Source of the DNA: JBAJNN01 sp036881905
GTDB lineage: Bacteria; Pseudomonadota; Alphaproteobacteria; Rhizobiales; Im1
NCBI GenBank assembly: GCA_036881905.1
Contig: JBAJNN010000040.1
Span: 1-14,484 of the forward strand
Direction of reading: 5' to 3'
DNA length: 14,484 nucleotides
Part shown: positions 1 through 6,465 of the stretch, piece after piece
Numbering within the stretch: the first letter of the stretch is position 1
Layout: each line of letters begins with the position of its first letter
Made by a program: the position numbers and the translations under genes
The notes under the pieces: generated by a model
What the model saw: the letters and a program-made list of their open reading frames with translations, nothing else
Databases searched by the model: none
What the model was told of the DNA's origin: nothing

Positions 1-98
1 TCGTCCGTAAACCCGGCCTCCACCAACCGCTTGGAGTATTTCGAAGCGCCAAACATCAAAGCATCCAGGGGACGCCCCAAATCAAAGCCAATCCACGC
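1..98 (-). pseudogene. Unidentified protein remnant at window edge
   Basis: On the minus strand an open frame follows a TGA (complement of 99-101) and runs off the left edge. It reads protein-like, with a piece such as DLGRPLDALMFGASKYSKR. There is no start codon context, and the frame is closed upstream within 100 bases. Since phage remnants follow to the right, it may be another piece of the same decayed prophage. I do not recognise the family, and the stretch is too short to be sure it was ever coding. Confidence 0.22.
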
Positions 99-101
99 TC
101 A

Positions 102-518
102 ATGCAGCCGCTCGTTGGTGCGCGGGCAAGTCCGGCACGCTCATAAGGCCCCACCGGGTCCCATTGCCTCTTGCGGATGGGGGCGGTGTATGATGGTTGC
201 CCGCCTCGATCCTGGACCCTTCGATCGCGTGACCATCTCTGTCGACGCCTACTGTTATGGCGAAACCAGCCCCGGGGAGAAGCCTCATCAAACAGATGTG
301 GCTACGGGGGGGGGATTCACAGGTGAGCTGTCCGACACGGAACAATATTTCAGAGATCACCTTGGAGCGGGCGAGTGGCTGCAAAAAACGCAATTTTCTC
401 AATAGAATCAATGCTGATATGTCCCACGGGAGTGCCGATTGCGCCTAAATAAAATCAATGGGTTGGAATAAAGGTGTCCCACGAAAACGGAGAGTTTATG
501 CCGTGTTTCGGATAATCT
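102..518. other. Stretch without a supportable gene
   Basis: Short open frames exist on both strands (for example 31-405 plus and 82-411 minus). Their translations show no recognisable domain, no ribosome binding site and no low-stop advantage over one another. A run of nine G lies at 306-314. Given the flanking phage remnants, this is most likely decayed prophage sequence. Confidence 0.4.
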
Positions 519-953
519 TCAACCCGTCTTGTCCGACAGTTTGTAACGCAATTCGGCAATATATTCACCGATACGGAGCAAACGGTCGTTCCTGTCTTCT
601 GTCTCATCAACAACGCGATTGTGGGCGACAGCGGCAAGTTCGGCAGCCCGACGTGGGGTTATCTTGACCACGCCGTCCTCATAAGCCTTCACGATCCGCT
701 CGGTGAGAAGGCCGATCAATTCGGGATCGGCCGACGATGCGGGGGCCTCGCCCTCGGGCGCGCCGATGTGAAAACAAATCCCCAAAGCTTTGGCAATCTC
801 TGCGGCCCGCTCGATCGAGGGGACATGGCCCTCCATGATGGCCTGAATACTGCGAACCGGCAAATTGGCGCGCAAGGCCGCCGCGCGCACCGAGAGATTC
901 TCTCGCGCCAGCTTCTCTCTGATCGCCTGAACAAACCTATCGTGAGTTTCCAT
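519..953 (-). CDS. Small helix-turn-helix (Cro/CI-type) transcriptional regulator
   Basis: The 144-residue protein has an N-terminal helix-turn-helix of the lambda-repressor type at about residues 7-60. Residues LSVRAAALRANLPVRSIQAI form the helix-turn-helix core, and the motif ends in an ERAAEIAKALGI stretch typical of XRE-family DNA-binding domains. The remaining 80 residues are acidic and helical, without a peptidase catalytic pair that I can see, so this is probably a plain regulator rather than a self-cleaving repressor. The ATG at 953 follows a 16-bp palindrome (956-971) by two bases, with no Shine-Dalgarno in between. That suggests autoregulation and perhaps a leaderless message. It lies beside phage holin and tail remnants, so it is likely a surviving prophage regulator. 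The family is clear; its targets are unknown. Confidence 0.75.
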   Translation of the reverse strand: METHDRFVQAIREKLARENLSVRAAALRANLPVRSIQAIMEGHVPSIERAAEIAKALGICFHIGAPEGEAPASSADPELIGLLTERIVKAYEDGVVKITPRRAAELAAVAHNRVVDETEDRNDRLLRIGEYIAELRYKLSDKTG

Positions 954-955
954 TT

Positions 956-971
956 GTGCTATTTATAGCAC
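956..971 (-). promoter_or_regulatory. Palindromic operator overlapping a -10 element of the HTH gene
   Basis: GTGCTATTTATAGCAC is a perfect 7-bp inverted repeat around a TT centre. It ends two bases before the ATG of the HTH regulator. Read on the minus strand it contains TATAAA, eight bases before the start codon, which would place transcription initiation at or next to the ATG. The position fits repressor binding over the -10 region by the adjacent HTH protein. No convincing -35 hexamer is visible. Confidence 0.55.
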
Positions 972-1045
972 GAAATGGGTTGCGTTCATACACCATTGCT
1001 GCGGTGCGTTTCTGTCGCGGTAGACTTTGACCGGTCCGGGGCTTT

Positions 1046-1430
1046 GATCGTCTGGGCGTCGTCATTCCAGACGGAATTATAAGCTCCAAGCGTCATCCAG
1101 CCTATATTGACGCGAACGGTGAGGCAAAAGACTTCCACGAAGAACAGGTAAGACAGCGCCGGGCGCACGATGGCGGCGAGGTCGACCACCCATTGCGAGG
1201 CGCGGGACGCCAGCAAGCTAGAGTGCTTGAGCAAAACCTCGTCGCCTCTAATATCGGTCTGACATGCATGGCTTCGAGTTTGACATCTTCGAGCTTGACT
1301 TGCGGTTGCGCCTGCGCGGCGATCGTGGCCAATTCATGAGCCTTGTCACGCTTGTCTTGCGCATGGCCCATGAGCTTGGGCGGAAACGAGGTGGCGAAGC
1401 CGAGAGCCGAACCAAGCAGGAACAACCTCT
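1046..1430 (-). pseudogene. Phage holin (3TM type) remnant, frameshifted
   Basis: Two minus-strand frames together read as the phage/GTA-type three-TM holin. The first part carries FLLGSALGFATSF and then a charged helical stretch (QDKRDKAHELATIAAQAQ). After a frameshift near 1240-1255 the second frame continues with a Trp-Val-Asp-Leu region, the TM segment VRPALSYLFFVEVFCLTV and the WNDDAQTI motif, which in the family precedes the last membrane segment. That last segment (usually a Phe-Trp-Phe-Gly patch) is missing, because sequence after about 1046 no longer resembles the family. So there are at least one frameshift and a C-terminal loss. It starts directly where the upstream small membrane protein stops, the usual tight phage spacing. 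Host-lysis function is surely lost. Confidence 0.6.
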
Positions 1431-1691
1431 TTAATCTCCCTTGAACAGTTTGAGTTTGAGGGCTATGCCGGCCATCAGGCACAAGATAAGCCCGGTGGTA
1501 AAGAGCGGATAAGAGGTTTGCCAGAAGGTACGTCTGGCGGTTCTGATCGCCTCCATCAGCGAGTGCAGATCGCGGATGTCGCAGGCGGCATGGCCGTTCG
1601 CGATCCCGAGCTCGGCAAATGCCCGCTCAACGCCGCGCGTGACCGCCTTATTGATCATGGCGTCGAGTTCGACCTGTGACGGCGAAGCCAC
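1431..1691 (-). CDS. Small phage-associated membrane protein (DUF6127-like)
   Basis: An 86-residue open frame with an amphipathic N-terminal half, then RTARRTFWQTSY and one membrane segment near the C terminus (about residues 61-80: YPLFTTGLILCLMAGIALKL), ending in a short basic tail. This layout resembles small one-TM proteins found beside holins in rhizobial prophages and gene-transfer-agent-like clusters (DUF6127 is my best guess). The frame opens with GTG at 1691, but there is no Shine-Dalgarno, and its first codons overlap the oppositely oriented gpD remnant. The true start may be ATG at 1658, or the N terminus may have been replaced at a rearrangement point. Whether it is still expressed is unclear. 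Confidence 0.5.
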   Translation of the reverse strand: MASPSQVELDAMINKAVTRGVERAFAELGIANGHAACDIRDLHSLMEAIRTARRTFWQTSYPLFTTGLILCLMAGIALKLKLFKGD

Positions 1692-1692
1692 C

Positions 1693-2152
1693 TGTCTGCG
1701 GCGCGGCCCTGCCGGTGATCGCCGTCGATAAGGGCGACGTCACCCGCTATTCGCTAACCCTTGCCGAGCACGGCAAATGTTGCTTGGTCGTCGCCTCTTG
1801 GCATGATGACAGACCGGCAAGACTAAGACGGTCACGGTGGGCGACGGGGAGCCGACCTGTCGCCTGCGCCATGCTCACGCAACCCGCGAGCACGCCGAGC
1901 AGGCCGCTCAGGCCAAGCCCAAAGCGTGTCAGCGAGGTAAGGCGCAATTGTCGTTGTCCATGCCTGGTAACCCAACGATCGCGGTGGAGGCCCGAATCCA
2001 GCGGGGCGGCTTGCCCTCCGGCGTCGATGGCCTGTGGTCGATCACAACCGTCACCCACACAATTGACGCCGACGGCTTCAAAACCCAGATCAAGGCCGAA
2101 ACCCCAAGCGAGTGGTTTTCAGCCGAACGCTTCTCTCGGGAATCAGAAATAG
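1693..2152 (+). pseudogene. Phage late control protein D (gpD) C-terminal remnant, frameshifted
   Basis: The plus strand reads AVDKGDVTRYSLTLAEHGK in one frame. After a frameshift near 1810-1816 it continues in another with GKTKTVTVGDGEP, a RLRHAHATREHAEQAAQAK helix, then LSLSMPGNPTIAVEA and GVDGLWSITTVTHTIDADGF. These blocks follow the order seen in the C-terminal half of phage late-control/tail protein D. The N-terminal half is absent: sequence before 1693 belongs to an opposite-strand small membrane protein. So the gene is truncated and frameshifted, and the orientation switch marks an inversion or deletion junction near 1690. Resemblance ends around 2110-2150. Confidence 0.65.
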
Positions 2153-2476
2153 GGGCGCATAACTGCTCCCTCTTTGCTGCGCCGCAACACGCCCTTTCGC
2201 GGCCCGTCTCATTGCGGAATAAGTCCGACCGGTTCTCATTTAATTCCAGCCGGTCCAACATCAACTTGCGAAACTTGGCGATTTATCCACCGCGTGAGCG
2301 GCTGCCAGAGGTTGAAATGATCGTAGAAGTGCCTTGAGGGGACCATATCCTCACGGTGCCCGTGACCGTATGACCGGGAGGTCCGAAGGCAGTGTCGACT
2401 ATGAAATCCATACACCCTCCATGAAAGCCTGCTTAATAAAGAGGGAGCTTGGGCTTTTGCGGAATGAACCGACGAC
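2153..2476. other. Gene-free stretch after the prophage remnant
   Basis: I see no frame with recognisable protein character and no tRNA or hairpin terminator. The prophage remnant fades out here, and a rhizobial-type repeat begins at 2477. Confidence 0.4.
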
Positions 2477-2590
2477 TCTAGAGCATAATCCGAGCCGCAA
2501 GCGTGAGCCGAGGATCGATAAGATTATGCGACCAAAATAAAGACTTTAACAGCGCCGGTTCGATTCAATCGGATCAAACGGCGCTCTAGA
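2477..2590. repeat. Rhizobial-type palindromic intergenic repeat element (114 bp)
   Basis: The element is bounded by 8-bp terminal inverted repeats, TCTAGAGC at 2477-2484 and GCTCTAGA at 2583-2590. Inside are two further imperfect hairpins: GCATAATC (2483-2490) with GATTATGC (2522-2529), and AGCGCCGGTT (2551-2560) with AAACGGCGCT (2576-2585). Read on the minus strand, the order palindrome, TCTTTATTTT core, GCATAATC palindrome, CTCTAGA matches the architecture I know from dispersed intergenic repeats in Rhizobiales. It encodes nothing. Confidence 0.6.
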
Positions 2591-2702
2591 CGCCGAAAGC
2601 CGCCAAATCCAGACCTTCCGCGAAACTAGCACCGACAAGAAGCGACTGATCAAAGGGGTCGAAGCTAACGCGCAACAGACATGATGCACGGTTGTTTGGA
2701 TT

Positions 2703-3048
2703 TCATCTCCCAAGGGGAAGATAACCGGTTTTGCCGCGTTCGGTAGCCGTATGCGCGGTGTCATAGCCGGCATCGGCATAGCGGATGACGCCAAGCGAGG
2801 TATCGTTGGTCGGAGCATGCTCCAGCCTTTCCAAACCTTGCCGTGTTCCATCGGCGACAATCGTGACGCCGGCGCTGGTCATATGACCGGAATGGCCGCC
2901 GCCGGAATGAATGACGACGAGATCGGCCATGGCCGAGCCAGGCAATGCGGGCAGGCAGCCCTGCAAACGGTACATTTTTGCGCGCCAGCGCAATCCAGTC
3001 GGTGACACTCTCATTGTCCGGAAATATTTCCAGCATCAGATCGTCAAT
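2703..3048 (-). pseudogene. Urocanase-family (urocanate or thiourocanate hydratase) remnant
   Basis: Two minus-strand frames carry the C-terminal blocks of a urocanase. The first (about 2940-3048) reads DNESVTDWIALARKN and then GLPARIAWLG, the family's conserved GLPARI-W-G segment. The second (2703 to about 2945) reads ADLVVIHSGGGHSGHM, TSAGVTIVADGT and NDTSLGVIRYADAGY, corresponding to the SLHHGGG / DGT / ND-TGVMRHADAGY end of the family. About 90 residues between the blocks are missing and the frame changes, and the large N-terminal part is gone too. The upstream end is fused in frame to a different family. Full-length urocanases have about 550 residues; under 120 remain here. Context (lyase, desulfurase, hydantoinase) favours thiourocanate over urocanate as the ancestral substrate, by inference. 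Confidence 0.72.
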
Positions 3049-3246
3049 GCGCGTGCCATCGTCGAAGGCGTCAACAACCTTGGCGCCGAGCACAGCGGCT
3101 GGCAGCCAGCCATTCAGCGTCGAGGATTTACCATTCTGGCCGATAATCAGACCGGATAGTTTTTCGCCAAGCGCCTCCCGCGGCAATTGCACCGCCCCGC
3201 CCTTTACGGTGGGTTCCACATCCTTTTCGGTCAGAATACCGCCCAT
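3049..3246 (-). pseudogene. DUF917 / S-methyl thiohydantoin desulfurase-like N-terminal remnant
   Basis: From the ATG at 3246 the frame reads ILTEKDVEPTVKGGAV, which fits the start of DUF917 proteins. It then skips to IIGQNGKSSTLNGWLPAAVL and GAKVVDAFDDGTR, which fits the family's G-x-NG...WLxAAVLGxPVVDAxxxGRA region. The glycine-rich segment between them, and everything after this region, are missing. The frame runs on without interruption into urocanase-like sequence at about 3048, making a chimera. A strong Shine-Dalgarno (AAAGGAG, complement of 3251-3257) still sits four bases before the ATG, so the fused frame could be translated but not be functional. In ergothioneine degradation a desulfhydrase acts on the thioxoimidazolidine propionate; linking DUF917 to that step is from family knowledge and gene context. 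Confidence 0.6.
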
Positions 3247-3485
3247 TTTACTCCTTTGAGGGTTTTATCCGGCCGGTTCACGGCTTGAGGCAGGACTTGC
3301 GCGCCGCGTGCGATATCGGCGTTTTTCGCTCATTCTTCCGCTGAGTGACTGCGCCCGCCAAGACAGGGAACAAACATGATGCCCGTCCGCGCGATGCGCG
3401 CCATGACCGCCGATATCGAGAGGCGTGCTTTCAAGCGCCGGGCCCTGTTCGATATGGAGTTCCAGAAAGGCACGGATATCGTCGC
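3247..3485 (-). pseudogene. M20-family N-carbamoyl-amino-acid hydrolase remnant
   Basis: The minus strand keeps two family signatures in different frames: AFLELHIEQGPALE (about 3430-3475), whose Glu-His-Ile-Glu-Gln-Gly block is typical of N-carbamoylase and allantoate amidohydrolase, and ARIARTGIMFVPCLGGRSH (about 3345-3400), the block near the C terminus. Roughly 200 residues between them and about 180 residues at the N terminus are missing. Downstream, GRSHSAEE is followed by an in-frame TGA exactly where the family has Trp, and homologous-looking sequence (AKNADIARGAQVL) continues after it, so a nonsense mutation is superimposed on the deletions. The upstream end is fused in frame to the hydantoinase C terminus. 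Its ancestral role in this locus was probably N-carbamoylglutamate hydrolysis. Confidence 0.68.
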
Positions 3486-4419
3486 GAACGAACCGACCGC
3501 TCCCCGGCTCGCACAGAACCGTCGCGCCGTCGAAGACAAGCCTGCCGCGCCGGTAAGTTGCCGCGGCCTTGTAAGGCAGCCGCAGGCCATCATCGGGCGA
3601 CCACCCAACGACATTGTTTCCGCTCGTCGCTGCGTCTCATAGATGAAATCGCCGGGCGTCATCACCGTGATATCGGCATGTTTGCCGATTTCGAGCCCCC
3701 TTCAGGTGGTCGATGTGAAAATGCCTTGCCGGATTTTGAGCCATCAGCCTTGCCGCCCAGGCGAGGGAACCTCCGCGTTCAAGAGCCCCCTTGACGAACA
3801 GCGGCCTCATCGCTTCAAGGCCGGGAACACCCGACGCATTGGCGAGCATGTCCAGATTGGTCTTGCGGTCTTCCGACCAGCTTACATGGTCGGTGGAAAC
3901 CCATGCGACATTGCCCGCGGCCACATGCCGCCAGAGTTTTTCAACGTCGGCGCGCGGGCGGATCGGCAGGTTGATCTTGACCTTGCCGCCGCGCCGCCCG
4001 ACGTTGTTTTCCTTGTCCAGCGTCAGGTAATGAATGTGCGGGAACCGCATCGGATGCGTGCCGAAAGTCGAAAATTTGAAAGCGGCGACACCTACTTCCA
4101 CCTGCTCTGCACTGCGCGATGACCGCTCTTCCGGGTCGATGGCGCCGAGGAACGCGAAGTCAATGCGCGCCTGTCTTCCCGCACGGGCGACCTTCTTTTC
4201 CACCGTGGCGGCCGAATTCACCGCATGGCCTTCGTCATAGGGCATATCGACAATGGTGGTCACGCCGCCGAACGGGTCGACCAGATGAACTCCTCCTGGT
4301 CTTTCTGGCTGAAAGAATGCACCTGGGCATCGATGACGCCCGTCAGGATCGGCGTCGCGCCGCGGGCGCCTCTCCCCGCCCCAGCGCCGCGATGAGACCG
4401 CCGCGCCCGGGCGATATGG
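3486..4419 (-). pseudogene. Hydantoinase/allantoinase-like cyclic amidohydrolase remnant
   Basis: Pieces of a dihydropyrimidinase/allantoinase-type amidohydrolase are spread over several minus-strand frames. In order: GLIAALGRGEAPA; TGVIDAQVHSFSQKDQEEF (metal-binding region, with Gln in place of the first His of the usual DxHxH); GGVTTIVDMPYD; VAAFKFSTFGTHPMRFPH; KINLPIRPRADVEKLW; VAWVSTDHVSWSEDRKTN (the late metal-ligand Asp); ARLMAQNPARHF; LEIGKHADITVMTPGDF; and NNVVGWSPDDG near the C terminus. Frame changes occur near 4370, 4270, 3700 and 3635. About 100 residues carrying the lysine/histidine ligands are deleted after FPHI. It is clearly inactive. Both ends are fused to neighbouring remnants. 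Ancestral substrate by context: hydantoin-5-propionate. Confidence 0.75.
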
Positions 4420-4724
4420 CCGCCCGGCACGGTCACCATGCGCACCGATGATCAATGCGCCGGGCGGGCGAATGGCAAACCCCAGCCCGAAGGCCAGAAA
4501 GGCTTCAACCCCCCGGCTCCCGGCATGTCCGGATTAGAGAAATTTTGCGCGACATAAAAAGCAAGGAAGGCGTAAGCCGAAAAATCATACCACTCCAGCA
4601 CGTTGCCGGCCGCAGCGGCAATAATCGCTTTGCCGCCGCCTGTGCCCGCGGTTTCAAGTGCTTCCACGCGGACAGCAGGCGAGGTGGCGGAAGGATTGAT
4701 CCCGGTATTGTTCATCAAATCCAT
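4420..4724 (-). pseudogene. MHS-type MFS transporter N-terminal remnant
   Basis: From ATG 4724 the frame reads a polar leader, then AIIAAAAGNVLEWYDFSAYA and FLAFYVAQNF, the first membrane helix of metabolite:H+ symporter-type MFS proteins (the GNVLEWYDF motif is diagnostic). After a frameshift near 4520, at a run of C on the plus strand, it continues AFLAFGLGFAIRPPGALIIG and GAHGDRAGR, which is helix 2 and the loop 2-3 MFS signature. Then it changes abruptly into amidohydrolase sequence. Only about 100 of an expected 430 residues remain. It lies 26 bases after the stop of the YehW-like permease, so it probably was the next gene of the operon. Ancestral cargo is unknown. Confidence 0.7.
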
Positions 4725-4750
4725 TGTCTGCCGTGAAGATTGCCTTGATT

Positions 4751-5527
4751 TCAGGGGTGTTCGCCATCCGTTTCCGCCGTTCGCCGAACATGAAACCTGC
4801 CCGTGCGGCGCGCCATGGCGCGTTCGATCATGACGAATCCATCGTGAATGAGGAGCGCCAGAATGCCGACGATCAATCCGCCTTGAAGGACGAAAGCCGT
4901 ATTGTTGGACATCAGCCCCGCGATGATGACCTCGCCCAGCGTCTTCGCCGCCACCGTCGAACCGATGGTCGCCGTGGCCAGCGAAATCACCACGCAAATC
5001 CGGATACCGGCAAGAATGACCGGAAAGGCGAGCGGAAATTCGACTTGCGCCAGCCGCTGCGCTCCGGTCATGCCGACGCCGCGCGCGGCCTCCGTGACAT
5101 TGGGCGGCAGAGTGGAAAATCCCATCAGCGCATTTTCAAAGATCGGCAAAAGACCATAGAGGAACAGCGCGATCAGCGTCGGGATCGGTCCGAAGCCGAA
5201 CATCGGCACAGCCAGCGCCAGCACGGCGACCGGCGGAAAAGTCTGACCGATATTGGCGATCGAGCGTGACAGCGGCAGGAATTCGACGCCGAAGGGCCGC
5301 GTGACGACCATCGCCAATCCCACCGCGAAGATCGTTGCCGCCGTGGTGGCGATGACGACGATCGCCAGGTGACTGAGCGTCAGCGATAACAGGCTGGTCT
5401 GGGTATAGATCGCCGGTGCACCGTTTTGCGTAAACGGTTCGAAAATCGGAGCGAATCTCCGCGGCGAAACGATAAACGCCACAAGCAGCGCCAGAAGAGA
5501 CCAACGAACGATTATTGAGATCTTCAT
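4751..5527 (-). CDS. yehW: OpuC/Yeh-type ABC importer, second permease subunit
   Basis: A 258-residue inner-membrane permease with about six membrane segments. It carries the binding-protein-dependent transport EAA loop at about residues 145-175 (ARGVGMTGAQRLAQVEFPLA), which docks onto the ATPase. Length and position match YehW of E. coli (243 residues). The start chosen is ATG 5527 (MKISIIVRW), because it overlaps the ATPase stop in an ATGA junction and gives a hydrophobic N terminus; the frame is open further upstream only by passing through the ATPase gene. It is the last intact gene of the operon; remnants follow 26 bases later. Nothing in it looks damaged. Substrate by family: quaternary-ammonium compounds. 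Ergothioneine is inferred from the neighbours. Confidence 0.88.
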   Translation of the reverse strand: MKISIIVRWSLLALLVAFIVSPRRFAPIFEPFTQNGAPAIYTQTSLLSLTLSHLAIVVIATTAATIFAVGLAMVVTRPFGVEFLPLSRSIANIGQTFPPVAVLALAVPMFGFGPIPTLIALFLYGLLPIFENALMGFSTLPPNVTEAARGVGMTGAQRLAQVEFPLAFPVILAGIRICVVISLATATIGSTVAAKTLGEVIIAGLMSNNTAFVLQGGLIVGILALLIHDGFVMIERAMARRTGRFHVRRTAETDGEHP

Positions 5528-6465
5528 GACGCCGGCCTTGCCGCATGTCTGATGAGACAATCGCGGCTCACGCGGCCGATGATCGCGCCATCCTTTTCGA
5601 CCGGCAGCGTATCGCGGCCCGACCACAGCGCTTCGGCAAGCACATCCTTCAGACTGGCGTTACAGGAAACAGGGGAGCCGTGGGCGGGACCGTTCTCCAC
5701 GAGTCGATCGACTGTATCCAGCGAGAGCATACGAAACGCCTTGTCGTCGCCGCCAAGTAATTCATCGACAAAATCAGCGGCCGGATTGGCGATGATTTCC
5801 GCGGGCGGAGCATACTGCAAAAGCCTGCCCTCACGCATGACCGCGATCTTATGACCAAGGACAATCGCCTCATCCATGTCGTGGGTGACGAGCACGACCG
5901 TGGTGGAGAGCCTGCGCTGGATTTCAAGCAGGTCCTCCCGCGCCCTGCCGCGAATGCTCGGATCGAGCGCGCCGAAGGGCTCGTCCATCAGGAGAAACGC
6001 CGGTTTTGCGGCCAGCGCGCGGGCAACGCCGATGCGTTGTTGTTCGCCGCCGGAAAGCTCGTGGGGCATGCGGTCGCGAAACCGGGAAGGCTCCAGGTGG
6101 AAGAGCGATAAGAGTTCATCGACGCGAGCGTCGCGCCGCTTCCGGTTCCAGCCGAGCAGTTTGGGCACGGTGGCGATGTTTTCGGCGGCCGTTCGATGCG
6201 GAAACAGACCATGTTCCTGAATGACATAGCCAATGCGGCGGCGAAGCTCGGGGCCGGGCAGTTCGCGATTATCGCAGCCATCGATGCGGATCGTACCGGA
6301 GCTCGGCTCGACCAGCCGGTTGATCATCCGCATCAGCGTCGTCTTGCCCGAACCGGAGGCGCCGACGATGACGACGAGCCTGCCATTCTCAACCGTTAGG
6401 GACACGTTGTCAACGGCCTTGACGCGGTGCCCGTAAAGCCTGGTGACCGCGTCAATCTCGATCAT
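5524..6465 (-). CDS. yehX: OpuC/Yeh-type ABC importer, ATP-binding subunit
   Basis: A 313-residue cytoplasmic ATPase with all ABC motifs intact: Walker A GASGSGKTT (35-43), Q-loop Gln83, signature LSGGEQQR (137-144), Walker B FLLMDEP (157-163) and H-loop His195. The C-terminal 70 residues (SLKDVLAEALWSGRDTLPVE and following) look like a single reduced CBS-type module, as in the ProV/OpuCA/YehX family, where such modules sense ionic strength; one module only suggests weak or no osmotic gating. The start is ATG 6465 (MIEIDAVTRLYG), overlapping the upstream permease by 14 bases; a longer in-frame start would run through that gene. It energises the two neighbouring permeases. E. coli YehX has a similar length (308). 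Confidence 0.9.
   Translation of the reverse strand: MIEIDAVTRLYGHRVKAVDNVSLTVENGRLVVIVGASGSGKTTLMRMINRLVEPSSGTIRIDGCDNRELPGPELRRRIGYVIQEHGLFPHRTAAENIATVPKLLGWNRKRRDARVDELLSLFHLEPSRFRDRMPHELSGGEQQRIGVARALAAKPAFLLMDEPFGALDPSIRGRAREDLLEIQRRLSTTVVLVTHDMDEAIVLGHKIAVMREGRLLQYAPPAEIIANPAADFVDELLGGDDKAFRMLSLDTVDRLVENGPAHGSPVSCNASLKDVLAEALWSGRDTLPVEKDGAIIGRVSRDCLIRHAARPAS

Noticed and set aside
306..314. Run of nine G as a phase-variation tract
   Set aside because: No supportable gene or promoter is attached to it.
31..411. Overlapping open frames of 124 and 109 codons on opposite strands
   Set aside because: Neither has a recognisable motif, start signal or neighbour; both look like chance frames in GC-rich decayed DNA.
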